From contig NZ_CP064936.1 of assembly GCF_016117655.1 (NCBI RefSeq), positions 744,001 to 808,000 of the forward strand: a DNA stretch of 64,000 nt, written 5' to 3'. The DNA is from Treponema peruense. GTDB lineage: Bacteria; Spirochaetota; Spirochaetia; Treponematales; Treponemataceae. Numbering within the stretch: position 1 is the first letter of the stretch; each line of letters begins with the position of its first letter. This document shows, piece by piece, positions 29,108-37,746 of this stretch. The position numbers and the translations under genes are program-made. The notes beneath the pieces were generated by a model. It saw only the letters and a list, made by a program, of their open reading frames with translations, ran no database searches and was not told the origin of the DNA.

Positions 29108-29652
29108 AGTGCTGCCTCCTTGCTTTTAGTTATTCGCACTGCGTCGGCTTCCACAAGAATAATCATGTCTATCTTGTCACGGTAATCCACTCTTGGAGTG
29201 TTTATGGACTTAATCACTTCGTCAAAATCAATTGTTTTCATGGTCGCAATATGGCCGGAATATCCCATGTCTGCCCATTTAAGAAATGTTATTAGGTCTT
29301 CAGCTGATTCAATTCCATCGCAGAAAAATCTTTGTCTATCCATGCCGGAAAAACCGCTTGCTATTCTCATTGCAAGCGTCATAGCCTGACTAATTGACTC
29401 CAGTCCGGACTGTTCAAACTGAATCAAGTTGTTTCTGTATTTTTCCAGTTTGTCTGGTCTCACGAACATGAACTCCTCATAAGAAAAATAGGACGTAGTA
29501 AGTTGTGAGATTTCATTCAAAACCAAAGTATTTCTGTCTGCTGACGGTCCTGCAATAATTATGTTTCCTGATTCCTTGACGCACTTTAAAATTGTGTCCT
29601 GCAAATCTTTTGTTAATAAATTTAAAGATAAAACGCTATCTTGCTTTTTCAT
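29104..29652 (-). CDS. VirB11/TrbB-like protein with degenerate P-loop
   Basis: 182 aa. The order of elements matches the C-terminal ATPase core of VirB11/TrbB/CpaF secretion ATPases: a strand plus P-loop-like IIIAGPSADRNT (residues ~31-42), then arginine-containing FVRPDKLEKY, and AEDLITFLKWADMGYSGHIATMK, equal to the LKAWNTGH.G..ATIH segment of the family. The Walker A Lys is Asn and the second Gly is missing, so ATP hydrolysis is doubtful. It lies between parA and parB rather than in a secretion operon. It may be an adapted, non-catalytic relative with a role in DNA positioning. The family link is by pattern and only moderately sure. Confidence 0.6.
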   Translation of the reverse strand: MKKQDSVLSLNLLTKDLQDTILKCVKESGNIIIAGPSADRNTLVLNEISQLTTSYFSYEEFMFVRPDKLEKYRNNLIQFEQSGLESISQAMTLAMRIASGFSGMDRQRFFCDGIESAEDLITFLKWADMGYSGHIATMKTIDFDEVIKSINTPRVDYRDKIDMIILVEADAVRITKSKEAAL

Positions 29653-29655
29653 CGC

Positions 29656-29805
29656 TTACTCTCCCACCATGATTTTGATTTCTTTGTTGAAGTCTGCGTC
29701 AGGATGCCCGATGACTATTGAGCCTATAATTGTAATAGTCATAAAAATAATAAGACCTATCATTGCAAAAAGTTCCCATCTACAAAAATTTAGAATATTT
29801 CTCAT
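29656..29805 (-). CDS. 49-aa single-span membrane protein in par operon
   Basis: Starts at 29805 (MRNILNFCRWELFAM), with AGGAAA 8 bases upstream, and ends in TAA at 29656-29658. Residues 13-35 are a strong transmembrane helix (FAMIGLIIFMTITIIGSIVI); the tail is charged (DADFNKEIKIMVGE). It starts 11 bases after the parA stop and ends 3 bases before the ATPase-like start, so the spacing is that of a true operon member. It could tether the partition or VirB11-like protein to the membrane. Confidence 0.7.
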   Translation of the reverse strand: MRNILNFCRWELFAMIGLIIFMTITIIGSIVIGHPDADFNKEIKIMVGE

Positions 29806-29816
29806 TTCACAATTTC

Positions 29817-30569
29817 CTACATCACCGCTTCCGCAATATTCGAGATGACATTCAGGGTTTCTTTTTTTGTTCCTTGGAGATATTGGACAGGAGCATGAAT
29901 TGACTGAGCTTTTTTAAAAGCTTGGTCTACAGGAATGATATAAAGTTCACAATCTGTAGATTCCTTAATTTCTTTTATAATGTCGTCCTGCTGAGTAAGG
30001 CGTAAATCACGGCTGTTAAGTATAAGTTTGTTGATTACAGGAAGGTCTGAATCATATCTTTTCTTCATTTTATTCAGATTTTCAAGAAAGATAATAAGAC
30101 CATCTTTTGAAAACTCATCAATGTTCAAAACGGCAAGAGCTTCATCAGAAGCCAAAAAACAAGATTCTTCCAAGGCTCCAAAAGCAGGAGCTGTATCAAT
30201 AATGCAATAGTCAAATTCATCTTTGAGTTCTTTAACAAGGTGTCTTATTGCGTAAGGTTGTTCTGTAGCGAGTGTTTTTTGATACAAGCGAAGTGAGCCA
30301 CCTAAAGATGCAGTGGGAATTATTGATAAGTTTTCAATTGGTGTTTGAACAATGGCCTGTTCTGCTGAACACTTTTCCATTAAAACATCTGCAAGTTCAT
30401 ACTGAATTTCAATATCGTCATTTAAAATCCAGCTTGTAGCATTGCCCTGAGGGTCAATGTCAATTGTTAAAACTCTTTTTCCTTTGGATGCAAGTTCAAC
30501 AGCCGTACTCATGGCTACTGTAGTTTTACCAGTGCCACCCTTTTGCAAATTAATTGTAGTTACTTTCAT
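29817..30569 (-). CDS. parA: ParA-family partition ATPase
   Basis: 250 aa, the usual length of small (type Ib/Soj-like) ParA. The deviant Walker A motif KGGTGKTT is at residues 10-17, DIDPQGN (Walker A') at 38-44, and DYCIIDTAPAFG (Walker B) near 112. There is no N-terminal DNA-binding extension. It binds DNA nonspecifically and moves a ParB-bound cargo. First gene of the leftward operon parA, small membrane protein, VirB11-like, unknown, parB. The operon leader contains the tRNA-like sequence. Confidence 0.93.
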   Translation of the reverse strand: MKVTTINLQKGGTGKTTVAMSTAVELASKGKRVLTIDIDPQGNATSWILNDDIEIQYELADVLMEKCSAEQAIVQTPIENLSIIPTASLGGSLRLYQKTLATEQPYAIRHLVKELKDEFDYCIIDTAPAFGALEESCFLASDEALAVLNIDEFSKDGLIIFLENLNKMKKRYDSDLPVINKLILNSRDLRLTQQDDIIKEIKESTDCELYIIPVDQAFKKAQSIHAPVQYLQGTKKETLNVISNIAEAVM

Positions 30570-30625
30570 AGTTCAGTTCTCCTTTGAAAGTTCTCTTAAA
30601 ATTAAAGAAACATACGTTTCTTTGA

Positions 30626-30727
30626 TGGTCTTATCTGGATTTGAACCAGACCTGCTAAAAGCATCCCCTCCCAGCGCCAACCGAAAGGCTATATTCTCCA
30701 ACAGTTGTACACCAAGTACATAAGACC
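30626..30727 (-). other. tRNA-like sequence (acceptor and T arm intact, centre atypical)
   Basis: On the minus strand the 3' half has a perfect T arm: TCTGG, loop TTCAAAT, CCAGA (complement of 30634-30650). The acceptor GGTCTTA (complement of 30721-30727) pairs fully with TAAGACC (complement of 30627-30633), followed by discriminator A. The middle is about 70 bases, longer than in class I or II tRNAs. It folds as a 5-bp arm TGTAC/GTACA, a weak arm around TTTCGG and a small TGCT/AGCA arm, with no standard anticodon loop. It could be a tRNA-derived attachment site, a decayed tRNA or a regulatory mimic. Confidence 0.5.
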
Positions 30728-30736
30728 GAAAAAAAT

Positions 30737-30762
30737 AAACCACCGGAACTGAACGGTGGTTT
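30737..30762 (-). terminator. Intrinsic terminator beside the tRNA-like sequence
   Basis: Perfect 9-bp stem AAACCACCG / CGGTGGTTT with an 8-base loop. On the minus strand it is followed by a T-rich run (ATTTTTTTCGG), so it ends leftward transcription coming from the gpsA side. Confidence 0.7.
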
Positions 30763-30992
30763 ATAAAAGAAATAACCAAAACCCTTCAATTCCAAGCACC
30801 AAAACTTGAATGCTTTAGCATTGACAGGTAAATTTGGCGCTTAAATGCGAACTTTTAATGAATCGCATCTAAGACGAATATATTCCAAATTGTTGATATT
30901 GTCCCTGCATGTACTGGAGTTTTTATTGATAATGATGTATTATGAAACTTAATATCCAGAGAGAACACCTAAAAAAAAACGGAAGGTTTGTA
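30763..30992. other. Intergenic region upstream of gpsA
   Basis: No gene seen. It holds one 6-bp hairpin ATGCGA/TCGCAT (30845-30868) and an A/T-rich stretch before gpsA. A clear promoter could not be assigned. This is the border between the A/T-rich mobile segment and core chromosomal genes. Confidence 0.5.
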
Positions 30993-32042
30993 ATGGAAAC
31001 TTATACAGTTGGAATAATTGGCGCGGGAGCATGGGGTACCGCTTTGGGAACAGCTCTTGCCCGCGGCGGTCATAAAGTGCAGCTTTGGGCTATGGAAGAG
31101 GACGTTGTAGAGTCTGTAAACGGCAGCCACGAAAACAAGCGCTATCTTCCGGGACTTTCACTTTACCCGACGCTTACCGCAAGTACAGACATAAAGGAAG
31201 TAGCCAAAGACAAGCAGTTTCTTATCATGGGAAGCCCTTCCTTGTACCTGGCTTCTACAATTGCCAGATTTACCGATGTTCCGAATATTGCAGACGGAAG
31301 CACAATAATCGGCGCGCTTACAAAGGGTTTTGTTCCGGTAGGGGAAGAACCGCATTTTGTTCTTGAAACAATGGAAAGCGCACTTCCGGCATCATACAAA
31401 GATGCAACAGTTTACATAGCAGGCCCTTCACATGCAGAAGAAGTTGCCATGGGTAAAATTACCGGACTTATTGCAGCAAGCAACCACCACAGAAACGCAA
31501 TCCAGATGAGGGATCTTCTTCGTGTTCCCGGAATTCTTGCATACGCTTCTTTTGACACGATTGGAGTTCAGGTTTGTGCAGCAGTAAAAAACGTAATTGC
31601 TGTTGTATACGGAAGTCTGGATGCCCTTGCAGAAACCAGCGAAGAGTTCGGTGACAATACAGAAAGCCTTTTGATGGCAGCAGGCCTTAACGAAATCCAG
31701 ACAATAGGGTTTGCAATGGGGGCAACACATGCAGAAACCTTTACTTCCATAAGCGGAGTGGGCGATCTTGATGTTACCTGCAAGTCAAAGTACGGCCGCA
31801 ACAGACGCTTTGGACAGGATATAATAAAGACAGACATGCTTGACCGGTTCAAGAATCTTGATGATCTGATTGCAAACGTAAAAAAGGTCGGCTATCTTCC
31901 CGAAGGTGCAATTGCCTGCAAATATGTGCACTATATTTCGCAGAAAAAAAATCTTAAGCTTCCGATATGCGATTCACTTTACCGCGTTCTCAACAAGGAA
32001 GCAAAACCCCTTGACTGTCTCAAAGAACTTGTAAGCCGCTAA
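30993..32042 (+). CDS. gpsA: Glycerol-3-phosphate dehydrogenase [NAD(P)+]
   Basis: 349 aa from the ATG at 30993, with GGAAGG 6 bases upstream; an upstream in-frame Met at 30942 would add 17 residues with no family match. The Rossmann motif GIIGAGAWGTALG is at residues 6-18. The catalytic-domain segments GPSHAEEVA and VKNVIAVVYGSLD (with the conserved Lys) follow, then the GVGDLDVTCKS and GRNRRFG motifs of GpsA. It converts dihydroxyacetone phosphate to sn-glycerol 3-phosphate in the cytoplasm for phospholipid synthesis. ffh follows 13 bases downstream, so the two are probably co-transcribed. Confidence 0.97.
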   Translation: METYTVGIIGAGAWGTALGTALARGGHKVQLWAMEEDVVESVNGSHENKRYLPGLSLYPTLTASTDIKEVAKDKQFLIMGSPSLYLASTIARFTDVPNIADGSTIIGALTKGFVPVGEEPHFVLETMESALPASYKDATVYIAGPSHAEEVAMGKITGLIAASNHHRNAIQMRDLLRVPGILAYASFDTIGVQVCAAVKNVIAVVYGSLDALAETSEEFGDNTESLLMAAGLNEIQTIGFAMGATHAETFTSISGVGDLDVTCKSKYGRNRRFGQDIIKTDMLDRFKNLDDLIANVKKVGYLPEGAIACKYVHYISQKKNLKLPICDSLYRVLNKEAKPLDCLKELVSR

Positions 32043-32055
32043 AAAAGGAAAAATT

Positions 32056-33465
32056 ATGCTCGAAAAAATAACAGGTACGTTCAGTAACATTATTCGCACA
32101 TTAAGCGGAAAAGCGACAATCAGCGAAAAAAACATCGAAGAAACTGTAGAGCAGATAAAAATGGCTCTTCTCGAAGCCGATGTAAACCTTCGCGTAGTAC
32201 GCCGCTTTGTAAATTCAACCATAGAAGAAGCCAAGGGTGAAAAAGTACTCAAGGCTGTAGACCCGGGCCAGCAGTTTGTAAAGATTATCTACGACAAGAT
32301 AACGTCCATGCTCGGTGACAAGAAAACAGACCTTTCGCTCAAGGGACCAGACACGCAGTCTGTTATTCTTCTTCTGGGACTTCAGGGTGCAGGTAAAACA
32401 ACTGCTGCACACAAACTGGCGGCAAGACTTCTAAAAGAAGGTCGCAAACCGCTTCTTGCAGCATGTGACCTTGTGCGCCCGGCCGCCGTGGAACAGCTTT
32501 CTGTTCTTGGAGAAAAAATCGGGGTTCCGGTTTACAAAGAAAACGGTGCTTCAAATGCCGTAAAGGTTTCACAGAACGCCGTCTCTTATGCAAAGAAAAA
32601 CGGCTTTGACACAATAATTGTAGATACTGCAGGACGCCTTCAGATAGACGAGTCCATGATGCAGGAACTTGTTTCCATGAAAAAGGCTCTGAATCCTGTA
32701 GAAACAGTTCTTGTTGCAGACTCAATGACTGGTCAGAATGCTGTAGACATTGCAAAGAGCTTTGACGAACAGCTGGGACTTACCGGTGTTATACTCACAA
32801 AGTTTGACTCAGATGCCCGCGGTGGTGCTGCCCTTTCTCTGCGTTCAATAACAGGAAAACCTATTCTGTTTATAGGAACAGGAGAAAAAACAGAAGACTT
32901 TGAGCCGTTCCATCCAGACAGAATTGCAAGCAGAATTCTTGGAATGGGCGACGTTGTTTCTCTTGTAGAAAAAGCCCAGCAGACAGTTGATGCTCAGGAA
33001 GCCGAGCGCATGCAGAAAAAGATGATGCGCAACGAGTTTACGCTTCAGGACATGCTTGACCAGCTGCAGTCTGTAGAAAAAATGGGAAGCATGAGCCAGA
33101 TTCTTGACATGATGCCGGGTCTTGCAGGCCAGATTTCAGAAGACCAGATAGACAAAGCCGGAATGAAGCACCAGAAAGCCATTATCCAGAGCATGACTCT
33201 TAAGGAACGCAGAAACCACCTTATTATAGGACCTGCAAGAAGAAAGCGCATTGCAAAGGGCAGCGGTACTTCTGTACAGGAAGTAAACAAACTTATAAAA
33301 CAGTTTGAAAAAACAAAACTGGCAATGAAAAAACTTACAAGAAACAGGGGAATGCAGGCAAAACTTATGCAGCAGATGGGCGGAATGGATATGTCCGGTC
33401 TTGGCGGCATGGGCGGCATGAACCTTCCGCAGGGATTCAAAATGCCCGGCGGATTCAAGTTCTAG
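32056..33465 (+). CDS. ffh: Signal recognition particle protein Ffh
   Basis: 469 aa, close to the usual ~450. N domain at 1-90; GTPase with GLQGAGKTT (about 107-115), DLVRPAAVEQL, DTAGRLQID and TKFDSDARGGAALS; methionine-rich M domain from about 300 with QMGGMDMSGLGGMGGM at the end. It binds 4.5S RNA and signal sequences of nascent membrane proteins and delivers them to FtsY. The start is preceded by AAGGAAAAA. It converges with the following leftward gene with only 9 bases between them. Confidence 0.98.
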   Translation: MLEKITGTFSNIIRTLSGKATISEKNIEETVEQIKMALLEADVNLRVVRRFVNSTIEEAKGEKVLKAVDPGQQFVKIIYDKITSMLGDKKTDLSLKGPDTQSVILLLGLQGAGKTTAAHKLAARLLKEGRKPLLAACDLVRPAAVEQLSVLGEKIGVPVYKENGASNAVKVSQNAVSYAKKNGFDTIIVDTAGRLQIDESMMQELVSMKKALNPVETVLVADSMTGQNAVDIAKSFDEQLGLTGVILTKFDSDARGGAALSLRSITGKPILFIGTGEKTEDFEPFHPDRIASRILGMGDVVSLVEKAQQTVDAQEAERMQKKMMRNEFTLQDMLDQLQSVEKMGSMSQILDMMPGLAGQISEDQIDKAGMKHQKAIIQSMTLKERRNHLIIGPARRKRIAKGSGTSVQEVNKLIKQFEKTKLAMKKLTRNRGMQAKLMQQMGGMDMSGLGGMGGMNLPQGFKMPGGFKF

Positions 33466-33474
33466 TTCAGGCTT

Positions 33475-34197
33475 TTAATTGACTACCAGGAGTGACGCTA
33501 CTTTTCCGTCATTGGTGTAGCACCGTTCGGGGTTACTTTCGTCAGGGAAAGACGTCATTCCTGTATAAAATGCATATTCGTATGTTCCGGGAGGCAGAGG
33601 CAGATCAAGCTGGTATGTTCCCGGAGACACTTCTACAAGTTTGTAGATCCAGCTGTCCCAGTTTGTAAAATTCCCGCCAAGTCTTATACTTTCACCCGAT
33701 TTTCCTTTATAAACAAAACGAACCGTTCCCGAAGAAATTGTTTCTGTTGCTTCTTCTTTTTCAATGTTTGTGTAAAAGCGTGACAGCATGAGGGATGTTT
33801 CGGGGCTGTAAACTGTCTGCGGATTGTTCGGGTCAACAGTCCAAAGTCCGTCTATAACAAGCCTGTAGTCAATCTGACTGGTATTTTTTGGAAGACGCAT
33901 TACATAAAAATAAACCGAATCCTTTATTTCGTAATTTTCATCGCGCAGATTTTTTTTCATAAAAGAGTGGATTGTATTGAAATTCTCAAAGTCCACGGCA
34001 ATTCCTACGTGACGGGCATTCTTGTCTGCCGTAAAGACCGCGTATCCGTTTTTGACATAAGGTTTTCCTGCAGTCTGAATTTCGGCAACTATTTCGGCAA
34101 TGTCCAGCTCGGTATCGGTAAGGGGAGCTGGAGTTTCTGCCGCAAACACTGTGATTTGCAGTGCAAGCATAAGTGCGCAAAAAATGAGTCTTTTCAT
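33475..34197 (-). CDS. Exported protein with CBM48/AMPK-like beta domain
   Basis: 240 aa with a signal peptide (cleavage after VFA, about residue 19). Two related beta modules follow. Residues ~60-135 contain YFYVMRLPKNTSQIDYRLVI and DGLWTVDPNNP. Residues ~155-240 contain VRFVYKG, IRLGGNFTNWD, a GTYQLDLPLPPGTYEYAFY segment and DESNPERCYTNDG. These match the glycogen-binding (CBM48/E-set) pattern (GxFNxWD, PGxYxYxFxVDG, DP). It is likely periplasmic or surface-bound and may bind glucan or act as a structural module. No catalytic domain is attached. Confidence 0.75.
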   Translation of the reverse strand: MKRLIFCALMLALQITVFAAETPAPLTDTELDIAEIVAEIQTAGKPYVKNGYAVFTADKNARHVGIAVDFENFNTIHSFMKKNLRDENYEIKDSVYFYVMRLPKNTSQIDYRLVIDGLWTVDPNNPQTVYSPETSLMLSRFYTNIEKEEATETISSGTVRFVYKGKSGESIRLGGNFTNWDSWIYKLVEVSPGTYQLDLPLPPGTYEYAFYTGMTSFPDESNPERCYTNDGKVASLLVVN

Positions 34198-34352
34198 GCC
34201 TATATTTTCGGCCGGAATTCACAAAGCGTTTAGTGTTAAGAAAAAAATTGTTTTCTAACCCCCACGGTAAATTTTTCCGATAATTTTAGGGATATTCAGG
34301 CCGGCGTCAGTCGGTTGAAAAACTAGCCGTTTGCGGAGTATAATAACAGGTC

Positions 34353-37300
34353 ATGCCAGGATTAAGCCAGCTTCAGAAGTTTAATGCAGATTTATTGAAT
34401 CTCGGAGATGAGGTCAAGATTCGTTCGGCCCGCGGTGAAAAACCCGTGACCGTTTCCATTCCTTCAGATGTGGAGGACAGGGACGATTCTGATGACTTTA
34501 AACTGGGGATGCCGACGCTTTCAGAGGAAGAGCAGGCTCAGGCCGATGCCGCCGCTGCCGAAATGGAACGCGAGGCAAACGATTTCTCTGATATTACGGG
34601 CGAGTCTTCTGATTCCGATGAAGATACTGCTCCTCTGACACCTGTTGCTGCTGCCCCTGATGTTTCTGACCTTCTTTCGGCCGGAAGTGACATGGATTTT
34701 TCTGACCTTGATTTAAGCGACTTTCAGGATGAACCTTCTGAGCCAGAACCAGAACCTGAACCCATAGAAGTGCCCATAGAAGACATGGATTTGGATGCTC
34801 TTCTTGCACCAAAGCCCAAAACTGAACCTGAACCAAAACCTGTTTCCAAACCCCGGCCAAAACCTGTACAAAGACCTGTAAAAAAAGCAGAACCTGCGCC
34901 AAAACCGGAACAGCAGGTAAAAAAGCCTGCCGCCGCACAGAATACGCCTTCTTCTGAACCAGATTTTGGTTTTTCAGGTTTGTTTGATGAACCGGGCGAT
35001 AAAGACGGTAAAAAAGAGGAAAGTGCACCGATTGCGTCTTCTACAGGCGACAGTGATTTTGACGGGGACTTTGAGTCAATCAATATGAACGACGGAATTC
35101 CGTCCGAATTTGACGGAATATCTGATGTCGCTCCCGAACAGCCGTTTCAGGATAAAAAGAGCCCCGAACCTGCACCCGAACCCGAATCTGCACCTGAGAG
35201 CGGAACAGACGATTTACCTGGTAACGAAAGTTTTGACGGTCTACCGGAAGATTTTGGCGCAGAAACTTCAGATTCCGCAGCAGAAGATACAGAAACGGAT
35301 ATGCCCGACTTTTCTGACATGCCCGATATTCCGGACTTTCCTGATACAGATGACGGCAGTAAAGAAAATACAGAAAACAACACTACAGCTGAACAGAATG
35401 AACCTTCAGAGTCTGTAAATGATATGTTCAACACCGACGGGCTGGACGACGACATAAGCGCCCCTTCTGATGAAGGTGATAAAACCGGCGGACTTGAAGC
35501 TGTTCCGGATGACTTTTTTAACCTTCCCGAAAAAGGCTCCGAGCCTGCACCCGACATGGATGTTCCCGAAGAAGTGTTCAGTGCACCAGAGATGGACGGC
35601 GTTGACTTTAGTTCTGAACCTGAATCTTCTTCTGATTCAGATGATTTTTCTTTTGGCGGAGATGGTGAATTCAGCATTCCGGGATTTTCTGATACAGTAA
35701 CTGCCGATCTTGAACACAAGCCCAAAGTAGAAACACCCGATTATTCCGGGGCGATGGAAAGTCCCAAGAATTCCTTTACTGATGCCGAATACAAGCGTTT
35801 TCAGAAAAATCTTTCGGAATACCCGCTCAACGTTCGCATTGCACTTGAAGAACTTGTCGTTAAGGACGAATTTACCGACGACGCTGTTTTTTCTATACTG
35901 GAAAAAGTTTTGCGAAAGGTACCGGCGCGCAGTCTTGCATCTGACATAGAAAAAATGCTGGACATTACGCTCGAAGTACCGCGCGACTTTGAGAGAAGAT
36001 CAGCCGCAGAATACGAAGCCTACAAAAAGTCCATGGAATACCAGCTCAAAAACCGCATTATACCGGGAGCTATTCTTACGGCCTTTGCGGCTGTCATGGT
36101 TTTCTGCATTTTTACGCTTACAAATGTATTTATTTACAAACCCGCGCGCGCCTCATCCCTTTACCACCAGGGATATACTCTTTTGGAAGCGGGACTTTAT
36201 CCCCAGGCCGACGATAAATTCAACACGGCTCTTACTTACCATCCTTCAAAAAAATGGTTCTACAGATATGCGTCGGGCTTCCGCGAACACAAACAGTATG
36301 AGCGTTCACGCCTTATGTACAAGTCTATTCTGTCCCGCTACAGGCATGAAATTTTTGCCGGACTTGACTGGGCAGACATGGAACTTTACGATCTTTATAA
36401 CTACGAAGAAGCAGAACGCATACTCAAGCGCGAAGTTCTTGACTACCATATAAATGACGAAAGGGCTCTTTTAAAGCTTGGTGATGTTTACCTGGAATGG
36501 GCTACAGAACGTGACCAGTCCAAATTTCCGCTGGCAGACGAGCAGTATACTCTTTTGATAAACATGTACGGTTCAAAGGATTTGTACCTTTCACGCAAAA
36601 TGCGGTACAGTATACGCACAGACAACCTTGCCCAGGTTCTGTCATACAAGGAATATTTCTATCCAAGAAAGAAGGCACTCGGTTCTGATGACCTTACCGA
36701 ACTTAGCGGATACCTTCTTGACAAGAGATTCGGCCGCCTGAGACCGTCTGAAGCACACCTTCGCTCTTCTATAGAAGATGTAAGGGATCTTCTTGAACGT
36801 GCAGTTAAGGCAGACGACAAAAATGCAGTTGCACTTTACAACATGGGACGCTATTACAGGGAAACCAGCAACAGTAAGGGTGCGGCGGCCCTGTTTGACT
36901 CGGCAATTGAACAGTTTGAAGCACAGAAGACACGCAGCCCGCGTGATACATACAAATTCATAAATGCATACAGATTCCGCGGTGAAGAATACAAAGATGC
37001 GCGCAATTATATTCCAGCCGAAGAAACCTATGCAAAGGGACTGGAGCTTTTTGAAAGGGAGCGCGAAAATGCGGGCTTTAAGGGAACAGAAGATGTAGGC
37101 CGCCTTTATGCAGATATGGGCGATATATATTATTTTGTGGCAGGTGATCCAGACAAGGCTCTTTCAAATTACGTGGAAGCCGTAAACAATAGTTTTGACA
37201 CTTCTTCTGTAAGGTATAAGATAGGAAACATCCAGTATCACAAGAAAAATTATCCTGCAGCCCTCGGTTCGTTTATAAGAAGCCAGGATGCAAGCGCAAA

Positions 37301-37745
37301 CGATACGCACCTTCTTCTGGCCCTTGCAAATACACTCAGTTTGAGCGGTGACAATTTTGTAGCCCGTGGATATTATGAGCGTCTTTTGGGAATTCTAGAT
37401 TCAGAAAAAGAAAGACATCATATTCTGTTCCCGCAGGTAAGGGAAGATCAGGCAGATCTTGTTGACACATATATGCGTGCTGCAAACAATCTTGGCGTAA
37501 CCCTTACCCGTATAGCCGGAATGACAGGCGACAGTTCTCTTAATGCACAGGCAATTGTAAATTACCAGAACAGTATGCGTGCGTGGGATGCCCTTACAAG
37601 AAACCAGACTACAATGATAAGAATGGAAGGTTCGAATCTTGCGGAACAGAACGTAAAGTATACTGTAACTACTGGTTCGGAATTCAACCCTGAAATTTAT
37701 ACCCAAATACCGCGAACGCTTTATGGTGAGGATATTCTTGAGTAA
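34353..37745 (+). CDS. TPR-repeat inner-membrane protein with long acidic/proline N-terminus
   Basis: 1,130 aa. Residues 1-450 are low-complexity, rich in Asp, Glu, Pro and Ser (Pro-Glu-Pro-Glu runs) and probably cytoplasmic and disordered. Residues ~470-550 form a small helical domain. A single transmembrane helix lies at about 569-595 (ILTAFAAVMVFCIFTLTNVFIY), and after it come eight or more TPR-like repeats to about 1,080 (for example ALYNMGRYYRETSNSKGAAAL). The TPR part would face the periplasm. Spirochaete flagellar-collar proteins such as Borrelia FlcA combine one membrane span with TPRs, so a similar scaffold role is possible but not shown. The next gene starts directly after the stop. 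Confidence 0.8.
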   Translation: MPGLSQLQKFNADLLNLGDEVKIRSARGEKPVTVSIPSDVEDRDDSDDFKLGMPTLSEEEQAQADAAAAEMEREANDFSDITGESSDSDEDTAPLTPVAAAPDVSDLLSAGSDMDFSDLDLSDFQDEPSEPEPEPEPIEVPIEDMDLDALLAPKPKTEPEPKPVSKPRPKPVQRPVKKAEPAPKPEQQVKKPAAAQNTPSSEPDFGFSGLFDEPGDKDGKKEESAPIASSTGDSDFDGDFESINMNDGIPSEFDGISDVAPEQPFQDKKSPEPAPEPESAPESGTDDLPGNESFDGLPEDFGAETSDSAAEDTETDMPDFSDMPDIPDFPDTDDGSKENTENNTTAEQNEPSESVNDMFNTDGLDDDISAPSDEGDKTGGLEAVPDDFFNLPEKGSEPAPDMDVPEEVFSAPEMDGVDFSSEPESSSDSDDFSFGGDGEFSIPGFSDTVTADLEHKPKVETPDYSGAMESPKNSFTDAEYKRFQKNLSEYPLNVRIALEELVVKDEFTDDAVFSILEKVLRKVPARSLASDIEKMLDITLEVPRDFERRSAAEYEAYKKSMEYQLKNRIIPGAILTAFAAVMVFCIFTLTNVFIYKPARASSLYHQGYTLLEAGLYPQADDKFNTALTYHPSKKWFYRYASGFREHKQYERSRLMYKSILSRYRHEIFAGLDWADMELYDLYNYEEAERILKREVLDYHINDERALLKLGDVYLEWATERDQSKFPLADEQYTLLINMYGSKDLYLSRKMRYSIRTDNLAQVLSYKEYFYPRKKALGSDDLTELSGYLLDKRFGRLRPSEAHLRSSIEDVRDLLERAVKADDKNAVALYNMGRYYRETSNSKGAAALFDSAIEQFEAQKTRSPRDTYKFINAYRFRGEEYKDARNYIPAEETYAKGLELFERERENAGFKGTEDVGRLYADMGDIYYFVAGDPDKALSNYVEAVNNSFDTSSVRYKIGNIQYHKKNYPAALGSFIRSQDASANDTHLLLALANTLSLSGDNFVARGYYERLLGILDSEKERHHILFPQVREDQADLVDTYMRAANNLGVTLTRIAGMTGDSSLNAQAIVNYQNSMRAWDALTRNQTTMIRMEGSNLAEQNVKYTVTTGSEFNPEIYTQIPRTLYGEDILE

Positions 37746-37746
37746 T

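Noticed and set aside
29104-29652. Functional VirB11 secretion ATPase
   Set aside because: The P-loop Lys and one Gly are missing and no other type IV secretion genes are near.
12168-30727. Prophage
   Set aside because: No capsid, terminase, tail, lysis or integrase gene was found; the partition and polyvalent genes fit a plasmid-like or conjugative element better.
30573-30779. 68-aa open frame upstream of parA
   Set aside because: It is produced by translating the tRNA-like sequence and terminator stem.
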